Positions 8,441 through 17,529 of a DNA stretch of 35,710 bases are shown in pieces; position 1 is the first letter of the stretch; every line of letters starts with the position of its first letter. The notes beneath the pieces were generated by a model, which was not told the DNA's origin, searched no databases, and worked only from the letters and a program-made list of their open reading frames with translations. The stretch comes from Pirellulaceae bacterium (GTDB lineage: Bacteria > Planctomycetota > Planctomycetia > Pirellulales > Pirellulaceae): contig JAALLA010000020.1 of assembly GCA_011087765.1 (NCBI GenBank), forward strand, positions 2,175-37,884, in the 5' to 3' direction. A program made the translations under genes and the position numbers.

Positions 8441-9514
8441 ATGAGTGCTGAACCGAATCTCGATCGTTTTCACCACGCTGATTACTACGATTACGAGCTA
8501 CCCAAAGAGCTAATTGCTCAAAACCCACTAGACAATCGTGAGGACGCGCGGTTGTTAACCGTCAACCGGGACCGTCAGGAAATTGACCACCGGCACATCC
8601 GCGATCTCAACCAGTTGATCAATCCTGGCGATTGCCTAGTACTGAACAACACCAAAGTCGTCCCCGCCAAGCTCGTTGGATTCCGAACGCTTACCCGGGG
8701 CCGATGGCAGGGCCTATTTTTAGAAGCAGACACGAATGGAAACTGGCGTGTCCTCTGCAAAACCCGAGGCAAGGCAAAACCTGGCGAAAAAATTACCCTG
8801 CAAGACAGACATGGCACGGAACGACTTCAACTGGAACTTGTCTCCCGCCTTGAAGACGGTTCGTGGGTTGTTCGCCCCGACACAGATGCTTCAACCGAAG
8901 ACACTCTTGAACTCATTGGACGCGTACCTCTGCCAAATTACATTCGGTCCGGTAATATGGTCGACGCTGATTTAAAGAACTATCAGACTGTATTTGCCAA
9001 AGAAGCGGGGGCGGTTGCTGCCCCCACTGCAGGCCTGCATTTGACAAAGTCGCTCTTATCAAAACTCATTGACAGTGGAGTGAAAATTGCCCAGGTCACA
9101 CTTCACGTCGGCATTGGAACTTTTCGCCCCGTCTCAGTAGACAATCTTGCTGATCATCAAATGCATTTTGAACGCGGTTCCATTGATGAAAAATCAGTGA
9201 ACCGAATCCAGCAAACTAAAGCAGACGGCGGGAGGGTAATTGCAGTGGGTACAACCAGCGTCCGAGTTCTGGAAACCGCTGCAAGTGATGGGACGCTGAA
9301 ACCCTGGGCGGGTGAAACGGAGTTGTTTATTCGACCTCCGTATCAATTTAAAGCCGTCGATGGCTTACTTACAAATTTTCACTTACCCCGAAGTACCTTG
9401 CTCGTCATGATCCGCACTTTCGGCGGTGACGAATTGATGCAGCAGGCTTACCAAGCCGCAATCGAAGAAAAGTATCGCTTCTTTAGCTACGGCGACGCGA
9501 TGCTAATCACCTAG
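8441..9514 (+). CDS. queA: S-adenosylmethionine:tRNA ribosyltransferase-isomerase QueA
   Basis: Full-length QueA of 357 residues. It transfers and isomerises the ribosyl group of S-adenosylmethionine onto 7-aminomethyl-7-deazaguanine at the wobble position of tRNA, giving epoxyqueuosine. Family signatures are in order: YDYELPKELIAQNPLDNRE, LNNTKVVPAKL, YQTVFAKEAGAVAAPTAGLH, LHVGIGTFRPV, HQMHFE, AVGTTSVRVLE, LTNFHLPRSTLLVM and the terminal YRFFSYGDAMLI. The ATG at 8441 gives the expected N-terminus; no Shine-Dalgarno sequence precedes it. It converges on the ketoacyl-synthase homologue with a 23-base gap. queG, the next pathway step, is 11.5 kb away. Confidence 0.97.
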   Translation: MSAEPNLDRFHHADYYDYELPKELIAQNPLDNREDARLLTVNRDRQEIDHRHIRDLNQLINPGDCLVLNNTKVVPAKLVGFRTLTRGRWQGLFLEADTNGNWRVLCKTRGKAKPGEKITLQDRHGTERLQLELVSRLEDGSWVVRPDTDASTEDTLELIGRVPLPNYIRSGNMVDADLKNYQTVFAKEAGAVAAPTAGLHLTKSLLSKLIDSGVKIAQVTLHVGIGTFRPVSVDNLADHQMHFERGSIDEKSVNRIQQTKADGGRVIAVGTTSVRVLETAASDGTLKPWAGETELFIRPPYQFKAVDGLLTNFHLPRSTLLVMIRTFGGDELMQQAYQAAIEEKYRFFSYGDAMLIT

Positions 9515-9537
9515 ACCAACCCTAGCTCGCATCGATA

Positions 9538-10791
9538 CTATCGTAAAACGACGGACGCAATCTGTCCGGTTGAGGAAAAACTCGATTTAAGAATGATGCC
9601 AGACTTAATTTGAGTGGTCTCGGACTGAACATTGATTTGAAAATCAGGATCGAGGTTTTCACAATTGATGGTCGCCGGGCAAACCCCGGCCTGCTTGGTA
9701 AGCACTCCGCCAATCAACTCAAGAATTGACGTGCCGGGGCCAGTATTTCCAAAATTACCTTTATGGGCCACGACCGGTGTGTCCGATCCAAAAATGTGAT
9801 TTATCGCTGTGGCTTCATCACGATCACCCCGAACACTGCCAGAGGCATTAGCGTTAATTAGGCCAACTGCCTGAGGTGATAGATCCGAATGTCGCAGGGC
9901 GGCTTGATAATTGTCTCCAATCGCGGTAGCGAATTCATCACAATTCACATCCCGATAAGAGCGGGACCAACCGGCAAGCGTCGCCAGCGGAGTAGCCCCC
10001 CGGGCCCTGGCGTGCTCGGCAGATTCCAAGACCAGTGCACCGGCACCCTCTCCAACTACCATTCCATCACGAGAGACGTCAAACGGACGAGAAGCCTTCT
10101 CCGGATCAGATACCCGTTTCGTCAGTTGCCCTGCGCCGCGACAGAGCATTGCCGTCAACGCCATCTGAGAGCCTGTGCCGCCCGTCAAAACGACGTCAAC
10201 GGCGTTACGGCGGATCAAATCAGCAGCTTCAATTAGGGCCAGTAATCCTGAGACCTCTCCCTGACAAATAGAATTGCTGGGGCCGCGGGCATCGAGAGCA
10301 ATCGAGATATGAGAGGCAGCCATATTCGGAAGATATTTTAACATCCAAAGGGGTTGGATTTCGCGAACTGCAAACTCTCCCCACCGATCATGCTGGTAGT
10401 CTTTGTCCACCGTACATTTTCGAAACACGTCCGCAACCTCCGCAGGATCAGCGAAAAATGTCTCGGTTCCGAAGACGGTGCCGATCCTTTCAGGCGTCAG
10501 GGCGGCTCGATCAATTCCCGCATGATCGATTGCCATTGACGCTGCAGCGCAACCAAATTGAATCGGCGCGCACATGATTTTGATTGCCTTCCTCGGTTTG
10601 ACGAACTGTTGAGCGTCAAACCCTCGAACCGGGGCGGCAATTCGAAACGGAGTATTAGAATCGGTAACCGGCTCTCGAACCGAGACTCCACTTGCCCCTG
10701 AAATCAATGAATTCCAAAAGGACTCAATACCAATTCCAATTGACGAAACAACTCCGACGCCGGAAATTACTACTTCTCGATTTGAATTCAT
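9538..10791 (-). CDS. Catalytically degenerate ketoacyl-synthase (FabF-like, chain-length-factor-like)
   Basis: Protein of 417 residues, normal for the FabF/KAS II thiolase fold: ISGVGVVSSIG at the start, FDVSRDGMVVGEGAGALVLE at about 237-256, PATIN near the end. The three catalytic positions appear lost. Ungapped comparison with E. coli FabF (GPSISIATACTSG) and the query GPSNSICQGEVSG puts Glu179 at the nucleophile Cys; a Cys three residues earlier does not align. NAHGTS becomes NANASG (N315 for the first His), and KSMTGH becomes KGNFGN (N349 for the second His, with the family Lys kept at 344). Such KS homologues usually partner an active KS, as chain-length factors do in type II polyketide synthases, or serve as decarboxylases or scaffolds. 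No active FabF-type partner is in the window. It follows the GNAT-like gene by 147 bases on the same strand. Confidence 0.85.
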   Translation of the reverse strand: MNSNREVVISGVGVVSSIGIGIESFWNSLISGASGVSVREPVTDSNTPFRIAAPVRGFDAQQFVKPRKAIKIMCAPIQFGCAAASMAIDHAGIDRAALTPERIGTVFGTETFFADPAEVADVFRKCTVDKDYQHDRWGEFAVREIQPLWMLKYLPNMAASHISIALDARGPSNSICQGEVSGLLALIEAADLIRRNAVDVVLTGGTGSQMALTAMLCRGAGQLTKRVSDPEKASRPFDVSRDGMVVGEGAGALVLESAEHARARGATPLATLAGWSRSYRDVNCDEFATAIGDNYQAALRHSDLSPQAVGLINANASGSVRGDRDEATAINHIFGSDTPVVAHKGNFGNTGPGTSILELIGGVLTKQAGVCPATINCENLDPDFQINVQSETTQIKSGIILKSSFSSTGQIASVVLR

Positions 10792-10938
10792 TCAGGACAA
10801 CTTAGACGGCGAAACAAATCGATTATTGATACGGCAGCACCGTCCCCCAGAACAACCGGCGAGCGACCCCGCAACTCTACATAAAGTCGATCCGCAGCGA
10901 TTCAACAAATAACAAAGTCTTAAAGAAACCCGAAAATA

Positions 10939-12069
10939 CTACGGTTCAAAGTCGTATATTCGATAAGTCTTGTCTCTTTTCACTCCACCCCGCTCAAGTG
11001 TTCCCCGCGAAAGCTTGTTCGACTCGAGCACCCAGGAAAACTCAGCCTCTTGAATGCCCCACTTAAGCACATCTGGCACCAAACGATTCATCAAGACTAA
11101 CCCAAGTCCCCAGCGTTGATATTCGGGAATAACATTGGTGCTAATCAGCCTGATTTTTTTAATCTTTTTGCGACCGAATAAAATTCTCAAAAACCCGAAT
11201 GGAAACAACCGGCCATCGATTTTCTTAATGATTGGATTGTAATCAAGCAAGCCAAAGACAACACCAACCGGCCTTCCTTCCACTTCAGCGATCGTTGTCA
11301 TTTCTGAAACAATCAACTGTTTTAAACCTCCAGCAGTCGCCTTCAATTCACCAGCGGACATGGGTGTGAACCCCCACTGCCCTGGAAGCGCAGCATTATA
11401 AATGTCTAAAAAGTTATCGACGTCCTCTCGAAATCGCTTTTTATCAATCGGACGAACGTCGACATTAAACCGCTTTCTCGCCTCTTCGGCAATGAACATC
11501 AATTTTGGGTCCAGTTCACTGAGCATATCGACATGCCCCAAAAATGCGAACAAGTCCTGTGATTTAACGAAACCATATCCTTCGACCAACCCACCATAAT
11601 AGGGCTTGTTGTAGGTCATCATGAATGTCGGAGGCGTGTGAAATCCCTCGACTAGCATGCCCCATTCGTAATTCTGCGACGGGTTCGCAGGACCTCTCAT
11701 TAAGAAAATTTCACGTTCAGCAAACCAAGCCTTGGCGGCATCAAACAGCGAGTTAGCGACAGCTTGATCGTCAATTGACTCAAAAAAACCAAACATTCCT
11801 CGCTGCTCTTTGTGGTACTCATTGTGAGCACGATCGATAATTGCGGCGATTCTCCCGACAATTTCACCATCCTTTTTAGCCAAAAAAGTCTGAATCTCTG
11901 CATTATCATAAAACGCATGAGGCTTGTAATTTAGCAGTTGCCGAGTATTGTCGATCAGTGGGGGAATCCAGTTGGGATCACCCTTGTACAACTTCCATGG
12001 AAACCGGATAAATGCCTTTTCCTGAGAGCGATTAGTAACAGGCTCAATTGAGATTGAATTGTGGTTCAT
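10939..12069 (-). CDS. GNAT-like acyltransferase family protein of unknown substrate
   Basis: Protein of 376 residues from the ATG at 12069; a longer frame to 12183 adds 38 residues unlike the family. It matches a widespread bacterial family annotated as N-acetyltransferase or YghO-like, recognised from FIRFPWKLYKGDPNWIPPL, GRIAAIIDRAHNEYH, FGFFESIDD and MRGPANPSQNYEWGMLVEGF. The C-terminal half carries a GNAT-like segment (RLISTNVIPEYQRWGLGLVL), which resembles the acetyl-CoA-binding motif. Substrate and pathway are unknown. It lies upstream of the degenerate ketoacyl-synthase on the same strand, so co-transcription is possible. No Shine-Dalgarno sequence is evident. The promoter region is shared with the divergent epimerase gene. 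Confidence 0.8.
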   Translation of the reverse strand: MNHNSISIEPVTNRSQEKAFIRFPWKLYKGDPNWIPPLIDNTRQLLNYKPHAFYDNAEIQTFLAKKDGEIVGRIAAIIDRAHNEYHKEQRGMFGFFESIDDQAVANSLFDAAKAWFAEREIFLMRGPANPSQNYEWGMLVEGFHTPPTFMMTYNKPYYGGLVEGYGFVKSQDLFAFLGHVDMLSELDPKLMFIAEEARKRFNVDVRPIDKKRFREDVDNFLDIYNAALPGQWGFTPMSAGELKATAGGLKQLIVSEMTTIAEVEGRPVGVVFGLLDYNPIIKKIDGRLFPFGFLRILFGRKKIKKIRLISTNVIPEYQRWGLGLVLMNRLVPDVLKWGIQEAEFSWVLESNKLSRGTLERGGVKRDKTYRIYDFEP

Positions 12070-12241
12070 TACAGAATTTTCAAAACAGGTGTACCGGATA
12101 AGTTTCGGTATAATGTATTCCTTTGTTGATCGCTTCAACAGACAGGTTCTAGCGATTAATAAAGCAAAATAGCAATCCGACATAGTTTATCTATCGAATT
12201 CCCTTCACCCTCGGCTTTTATCCCGTTTTTCGATTTAAGAC

Positions 12242-13216
12242 ATGAGAATTTTACTTACTGGCGCTACTGGTTTTCTAGGCAACAATATTGCGAGATCTCT
12301 TGTTAAGCAAGGACATTCCATCGTTGTGACGCTCCGCCACTCGTCAGATCGAAGAACGCTCGACGGCATACCTCACGAGGGAGTCAATATTGACTTTGCA
12401 TCCCCGGAGGACCTCTCGATCGCATTTGAAAATGTTGATGCAGTAATCCATTCCGCAGCATTGATACAAATCGGCTGGAGCAAGCTTGCGTTAAGTCGAA
12501 AAATCAATGTCGAGGCGACTATCCAAATTGCGGAAGCCGCGCGGCGACGAAACATTCGCATGGTACACATCAGCTCAGTCGATGCTTTAGGTCGGACTAC
12601 TGAATCAGAACTTGGGACCGAGTCACACCTCAATCCGCCTCAGCCGGGATGTTCCTATGTCATCAGTAAACGAGAAGCCGAAACCGCAATTATTCTGGAA
12701 GTCGCCAACGGACTCGACGCCGTCATCGTGAACCCTGGCTTCATGGTCGGCCCGTACGACTGGCGGCCGTCTTCCGGCGAAGTCATGCTGACGCTGAAAA
12801 AACAATTTATGCCCTTCGCCCCCGCCGGCGGCTGCTGTGTGGCGGATGTGCGAGATGTTGCCGATGGTGTCATCTCCGCGCTGCACCATGGAAATACAGG
12901 CCAACGCTACATCCTCGGAGGGATTAACATGCGCTATCTGGAATTGTTCCAGCAGATGGCAGCAGTCATGAAATGCCGGTCTCCCAAAGCAAAACTTCCT
13001 AATTGGTTAGCGTCTGTTGTTGGAAAATCAGGAGACTTGATTGGAAAAATTCGAGGTACTGAACCAGCAATCAATTCTGCCGCCACTGAAATGGGGCAAC
13101 TCTTCCACTATTTTGACAGTGAGAAAGCGAAACGAGAACTTGGCTATCAGATCGGCAGTGTGGAAAACGCCCTTCAAGACGCGTGGGACTGGTTTCAAGC
13201 CAACGGCTATGTTTAG
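12242..13216 (+). CDS. NAD-dependent epimerase/dehydratase (extended SDR, reductase-like)
   Basis: Extended short-chain dehydrogenase of 324 residues. The N-terminal nucleotide-binding loop is GATGFLG (7-13). Catalytic residues are visible: Ser in HISSVDALG (about 109-117) and the YxxxK pair Y139/K143 in SYVISK. The sequence is of the dihydroflavonol 4-reductase or HpnA type, which act on sugar nucleotides, sterols or ketones; the substrate cannot be read from sequence. OleD of olefin biosynthesis is also in this superfamily, but the other Ole proteins are not beside it. The ATG at 12242 begins right at the first beta strand (MRILLTG). It converges on the DUF1552 gene. Confidence 0.88.
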   Translation: MRILLTGATGFLGNNIARSLVKQGHSIVVTLRHSSDRRTLDGIPHEGVNIDFASPEDLSIAFENVDAVIHSAALIQIGWSKLALSRKINVEATIQIAEAARRRNIRMVHISSVDALGRTTESELGTESHLNPPQPGCSYVISKREAETAIILEVANGLDAVIVNPGFMVGPYDWRPSSGEVMLTLKKQFMPFAPAGGCCVADVRDVADGVISALHHGNTGQRYILGGINMRYLELFQQMAAVMKCRSPKAKLPNWLASVVGKSGDLIGKIRGTEPAINSAATEMGQLFHYFDSEKAKRELGYQIGSVENALQDAWDWFQANGYV

Positions 13217-13227
13217 ATTTCCGATTC

Positions 13228-13257
13228 ACCTCAACTGGTAAGCCCAGTTACTGAGGT
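13228..13257. terminator. Stem-loop between convergent genes
   Basis: CCTCA and ACTGG at 13229-13238 pair with CCAGT (13244-13248) and TGAGG (13252-13256), with a three-base bulge. It lies midway between the stops of the epimerase and DUF1552 genes. There is no clean T-tract on either strand, so it may act as a weak bidirectional terminator or transcript-end stabiliser. Confidence 0.4.
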
Positions 13258-13272
13258 TCAAAGAATCCTAAA

Positions 13273-14565
13273 CTATGAATTCAGCCCGGTCATCGTTCCC
13301 GTGCCCGTGGCGAATTGGCTTTCCTCGAGTCCCATTTGCTGCATCAGACTGACAAACAAATTGGGAAGCGGATAGTTCCTGCGCTGATCAAATGCCAAAT
13401 GCTGACCATGCTTAAATCCTCCACCAGCCAACATCACTGGCATGTTCTTGTTACTGTGGTTCGAAGCATTTCCCAAATTACTCGTCAGCAACACAGAAGT
13501 GTGGTCAAGTAAATCTCCGTCGCCATCGCCAGTCCGCTGAAGCCCACGCAAAAAATCTCCCCAAGAGGCGATAATGGCCGACTCAACGATCGCCAGTTGC
13601 TCCAGCTTTTCTTCGTCCAGACCGTGATGGCTCAACCCATGATACCCCTGCTCCACTCCCGGAATTGGAACCACACCCGAAGAACCGCCAAGATGATAGA
13701 CGATGAATCGAGTTGAATCGGTTTCAAGAGCAAGACGGATAACATCGCTCATTAGGTTTTGTTGTCCAATAAAGTCTCGACTATTTTGAATATCTATCGG
13801 CCGGTTCGCCTCCACTTCCGGTTTCAATTTTTCGGCCCACGCTTCAGAAGAAGCCATTCGCTTTTCTAAATTCCTAACACTTGAAAAGAATTGATCCAAA
13901 CGGTCCCGGTCGGACCGCCCAAGTTCCCTTTGCAATCGTTTTGCATCCTCTTCCACGAGGTCCATGATGCTGCGACCTTCGCGCACCAAAATAGCCTGCT
14001 TTTTTCTTTCCGCTCGAGTGCCATTGGCGAACAGCTGATCAAAAACCGCTGCAGGAGACGATACCGCAGGCACCATCGCTCCATTCTCGGTGTAAGCGGG
14101 ACTGTCGTTACCGGAACTACTCAGTACGAGCGATGGAAATCTTGTCTCCCCGCCAAGAAACTTAGCAAGATATTGATCAATCGAAATCGAGTTTTTTGCC
14201 CGCCCCGAACTTCCCATCGGATTGGCAGTCAAGATACACGCCTCCGCTCGATGCCCGCCTCCCACTCCCGGATGGGAAGTGCCCGAAATCACAGTGAACT
14301 GGTCACGCAAATCATCAATCGCTTTCAAATATCGACTTGCCGAATAATTCTTCCCTGCCTCTGTCGGATTTAAATTAGCCGCATGGAGTCCAAGCCCAAG
14401 AGTCATCGCCACGAATCGTTTGGGGGGTAAGGACAAATTATCCGAAGCATACGCCGGTGCCATCGCACCCAGAAATGGCAGCGTCATGGCGACGCCCGCG
14501 CCCCGCAATACAGACCGGCGATCAAGCTGTTGACGAAAATTAAAATGGACTCGTTTGTTACGCAT
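13273..14565 (-). CDS. DUF1552 exported protein
   Basis: Protein of 430 residues from the ATG at 14565, which has an AGG about seven bases upstream; a TTG at 14598 is the longer alternative. The N-terminus carries [20 protein letters not shown], a twin-arginine-type export signal. The body matches DUF1552: [59 protein letters not shown] and a late segment [21 protein letters not shown] resembling DUF1501/sulfatase-like folds. These proteins are abundant in planctomycetes and their biochemical role is not established. They are usually encoded beside a large cytochrome-type DUF1587/1592/1588/1585 partner; no such partner is here. It is followed on the minus strand by an intergenic stem and the convergent epimerase gene. 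Confidence 0.9.
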   Translation of the reverse strand: MRNKRVHFNFRQQLDRRSVLRGAGVAMTLPFLGAMAPAYASDNLSLPPKRFVAMTLGLGLHAANLNPTEAGKNYSASRYLKAIDDLRDQFTVISGTSHPGVGGGHRAEACILTANPMGSSGRAKNSISIDQYLAKFLGGETRFPSLVLSSSGNDSPAYTENGAMVPAVSSPAAVFDQLFANGTRAERKKQAILVREGRSIMDLVEEDAKRLQRELGRSDRDRLDQFFSSVRNLEKRMASSEAWAEKLKPEVEANRPIDIQNSRDFIGQQNLMSDVIRLALETDSTRFIVYHLGGSSGVVPIPGVEQGYHGLSHHGLDEEKLEQLAIVESAIIASWGDFLRGLQRTGDGDGDLLDHTSVLLTSNLGNASNHSNKNMPVMLAGGGFKHGQHLAFDQRRNYPLPNLFVSLMQQMGLEESQFATGTGTMTGLNS

Positions 14566-14650
14566 TTTCAACCTGCAAGATAAACGAAGCGTTCCCAATC
14601 CAAGAAGTGCTCTTAATAAAAAGGCCCCTTAAAGCCACCCTCTCAAAGAA

Positions 14651-14685
14651 ACAAGAAGCCGGAAAGCCCAATTGACCTTCCGGCT
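14651..14685 (-). terminator. Terminator-like hairpin after the Ni-SOD gene
   Basis: Arms at 14676-14685 and 14657-14666 form a 10-base stem (one G-T pair) with a 9-base loop. On the minus strand it is followed by TTCTTGTTTCTTT, T-rich but interrupted. It starts 38 bases after the nickel superoxide dismutase stop. Confidence 0.6.
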
Positions 14686-14722
14686 AATGACCTAAACTCT
14701 GCTAGACGACAAACGCAGTTCG

Positions 14723-15250
14723 TTACTTATCACCTTCAAACTGAGGCTCTTTCCCTTCATAGGCACGATAAAGATCATAAATTGACTTCTTTAACGCCTC
14801 TGCAGTGGCTGGATTGCTATCCTGCTTGCACTTCATGGCGGCAACAAGAACTTTATGAGCCGTCGCAAGCTGGCCAACGTATTCTTTGCTATCTGCTTTA
14901 ATACGCTGGGTCAAAAAGTATTGTGAAATAATATGTTGCGTGTTGGTCGCGTGCGTTTCTTTGGTCGTGACCCACCGCATCGCCTGATTAATTCCTTTAC
15001 CGGTCGGTGGATCGCCATTCAACCCACCAGCAAACTCATTGATACTCTTAATTGCCTTGGCAATTGTCTTGGTATCTTCCAGCATTTGCTCAAACCGCAT
15101 TTGATCAGCATAAATGCCACACGGAACCTCGCAGTGAGGAACCGGGGCCTTAGCAACTTTTGGAGTCGAAACAACTGGTTCACTCGCAACCACAAACCCG
15201 GCCACTAAAACTGCCGACGCAACGGCGAACATTGCAAATGTATTTTTCAT
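14723..15250 (-). CDS. sodN: Nickel-containing superoxide dismutase with export-type leader
   Basis: Protein of 175 residues that disproportionates superoxide. The diagnostic nickel hook HCEVPCGIY is at residues 39-47; after maturation the His becomes residue 1 and the two Cys become residues 2 and 6, which bind nickel together with the His1 amine. The following helical-bundle sequence fits the family length of about 117-140 residues. The leader is unusually long: KNTFAMFAVASAVLVAGFVVA looks like a Sec signal with a possible cut after VVA at 22, leaving about 16 residues before His39. A second cut would therefore be needed to expose the His amine. The start at 15250 has AGGA at good spacing; a longer TTG frame to 15301 is rejected. 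No maturation protease (SodX) gene is adjacent. Confidence 0.92.
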   Translation of the reverse strand: MKNTFAMFAVASAVLVAGFVVASEPVVSTPKVAKAPVPHCEVPCGIYADQMRFEQMLEDTKTIAKAIKSINEFAGGLNGDPPTGKGINQAMRWVTTKETHATNTQHIISQYFLTQRIKADSKEYVGQLATAHKVLVAAMKCKQDSNPATAEALKKSIYDLYRAYEGKEPQFEGDK

Positions 15251-15482
15251 CGTTTTCCTATCTAAATTCAAATTAGCTTTTTTGATTGAACCCAAACTCA
15301 ATCCTCAGGTAAGAGAACAGTGTACCATCTTTATGAGAAAACAGACCGACGGCAAGATTCGTTTTTACCGTGATTAAATTAAGTAATATCATTTGATTGA
15401 TCGCCACACGTCTTCCAAGTTTTTGGTTAAATTACTTACAAATGCTTTTAAACTGGCAATTCACTATCCAAAGTCACCACTC

Positions 15483-16454
15483 ATGTTATTAAAAACAATT
15501 AACGCTTCGCTAATCATTTTAATATCAATTTCTGTATTTTTGTTTTTCAACGAACCTGCCGTCGCTCAAGAAAAAAGAACGAAACGTCCAACCTCCCCGA
15601 GTATCCAATGGTTCAATCAACCCAAACCATCACAAACCAAACTACCGCCCAACACGCAACATCTCAGCCTCCCAAGCAAACTCGTGAATCAAAAAATTGG
15701 TTTTTGCATTTATCTTCCACCGAACTATTCCGCCAGTCAAAAACAATACCCCGTGATCTACACGCTTCACGGTAACGGCGGAAATGAATTTACTTGCCTT
15801 GACTCGATCGCGTTACTCCATCAGGGAATTAAGTCTGGCAAATGGCCCGAAATGATTATGGTACTTCCCAATGGAGGAAGAAGTACATTTTACAAAGACT
15901 CTGCTGACGGCAGATTTCCAATCGAGTCGATCTTCATTGACGAATTGATTCCCTTCATTGATTCAAACTATCGGACCATCGCTGGACGGGAGGGTCGTTG
16001 TATTGAGGGATTTTCCATGGGTGGAAGAGGGGCGACTCGACTGGCGATGAAGCATCCTCATCTTTTCTGCAGTCTGTTTTGCCAAGCCGGGAATGTTCCG
16101 CGACTTCTTGAAACCTTCGATGCAGCAACTCTCGCAGAGCGGAAGACGATGCTACTCGGGGAAAATCGAGAGACCTGGGAAGCCGACGATGTTTATGCAA
16201 TCACGCAAAAGAATACCGACGCAATTAAACGAAACGTCAGAATTAAGATCGCTTGCGGCACTGCTGATAATGGACATCTCGAAACTATTCGCGATTTTCA
16301 CCAACACTTAATCCAATTGGGTGTCGACCATACCTACCTTGAAATCGAACAGCTGGGGCATAAACGCTCGAAAATGATGTCGACATTCGAATCAACCTGG
16401 TTCGATTACCACGTCAAGTCACTCCAACTTGCCAGTCAATCCGAACAACGCTAA
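15483..16454 (+). CDS. Exported alpha/beta-hydrolase, esterase D family
   Basis: Protein of 323 residues from the ATG at 15483, which directly starts a signal peptide (MLLKTINASLIILISISVF, cut after AVAQ at about 29). A TTG-led extension to 15393 is unlikely. The mature part is a putative esterase (PF00756-like): YPVIYTLHGNGG (oxyanion region), MIMVLPNGG, the nucleophile elbow GFSMGG with Ser178, a candidate acid Asp262 in GTADNGH, and His293 in QLGHKRS. Relatives act on acyl, feruloyl or enterobactin esters; the substrate here is unknown. It is divergent from the Ni-SOD gene. No Shine-Dalgarno sequence is seen. Confidence 0.87.
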   Translation: MLLKTINASLIILISISVFLFFNEPAVAQEKRTKRPTSPSIQWFNQPKPSQTKLPPNTQHLSLPSKLVNQKIGFCIYLPPNYSASQKQYPVIYTLHGNGGNEFTCLDSIALLHQGIKSGKWPEMIMVLPNGGRSTFYKDSADGRFPIESIFIDELIPFIDSNYRTIAGREGRCIEGFSMGGRGATRLAMKHPHLFCSLFCQAGNVPRLLETFDAATLAERKTMLLGENRETWEADDVYAITQKNTDAIKRNVRIKIACGTADNGHLETIRDFHQHLIQLGVDHTYLEIEQLGHKRSKMMSTFESTWFDYHVKSLQLASQSEQR

Positions 16455-16710
16455 ATCGTGTTCACTCGATGATTCTGCTGCGCGGTTTAAAACGCACCTC
16501 TCGTCACCCCTCCAAAGTTCTAAACCGTCACTGTTAAGCTGTGCTGGTTGTTCCTATTACCTAAAATCTCCAAAGCCTGCCGGAGGAATGGCATCTGACA
16601 GCGCGTACGATCGAATCAAACGTAACGGTTTATTCGTCCGATAAACAAGGTACGCCGCTGATAGTGCAACCGACACTCTAATCAAGCTCACGAATCCCAA
16701 GGGCTATCCT

Positions 16711-17259
16711 GTGAAACCGATTTCCACTCTTCAATACTTGCGACTGGCCAATCTTTCCACTCCTGGATGCGATCGGCAAATCTACAAATTGATCAAGCAA
16801 AATTCATTTCGCTCGATCATTGAATTTGGTTTGGAAGACGGAAACCGTTGCATCTCAATGCTCAAAGTTGCTCAGAAATATGCCGGCTCAATGAGCATTC
16901 GATACACGGGAGTCGATGCCTTCGACGCCCGAAAGGAATCACAAGCCAACCTCCCTTTGATTCAAATACACCGTAAACTGCAAGAAATCGAAGCTAAGAC
17001 TCAGTTGGTTCCCGGCGATATCGCCTCGTCCATTCCACGCATTGCGAACTCACATGTTCGAACCGATTTGATTGTCATCTCCGCGGGATTCGATCCAGAG
17101 TCTCTTGAAAACAACTGGTTTTATTTCCCGCGAATGCTCCACTCAGGCTCCCTTGTCCTGGTTCAAAAAAACGACAACGCGTCGTTTGAAGTGCTCAACC
17201 GCCACCAAATCGAAAAAATCACAGAATCAAATGCGAGCACGCGTCGCCGAGCTGCCTAA
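16711..17259 (+). CDS. Methyltransferase-like Rossmann-fold protein
   Basis: Small protein of 182 residues, starting at a GTG with AAGGG about seven bases upstream. The order of elements resembles class I SAM-dependent methyltransferases: SIIEFGLEDGNRCISML (about 35-51, motif I-like), YTGVDAFDAR (second strand end), LVPGDIASSIP and TDLIVISAG. The glycine loop is weaker than in typical enzymes (EFGLEDG instead of E-G-G-G), so it may have diverged or bind another ligand. The C-terminus is basic (TRRRAA). Nothing identifies a substrate. It precedes the FabH-like gene on the same strand with a 270-base gap. Confidence 0.6.
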   Translation: MKPISTLQYLRLANLSTPGCDRQIYKLIKQNSFRSIIEFGLEDGNRCISMLKVAQKYAGSMSIRYTGVDAFDARKESQANLPLIQIHRKLQEIEAKTQLVPGDIASSIPRIANSHVRTDLIVISAGFDPESLENNWFYFPRMLHSGSLVLVQKNDNASFEVLNRHQIEKITESNASTRRRAA

Positions 17260-17529
17260 CCAACAAAGACTTAAGACTTACATAAAAACCAACGCAAACG
17301 ACACAATTACAGCTACACAAGATCTACACCGGTAACGACAAAACCAAGAGAATCCAGGGATTTCATGTCATTTTCTACACTCAGTCCACTTTTTACGACT
17401 CGATCAAGACTGGGATCCTAGGCGGGGCACCTTCGCGAGCCCCCACAATTTTGGTAGATTTTTCGTTCTGATTCACGAATCCCACACAACAGCAAGGCCG
17501 GTTTTGGTACCGCCGGATCAAGGTAAACA

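Noticed and set aside
8251-8442. 63-codon minus-strand frame in the queA upstream region
   Set aside because: Composition does not look coding and it would overlap the queA start; no family recognised.
17260-17529. tRNA or small RNA gene before the FabH-like gene
   Set aside because: A sequence like TTCACGAATCCC recalls a T-arm, but no acceptor stem or anticodon arm can be built around it.
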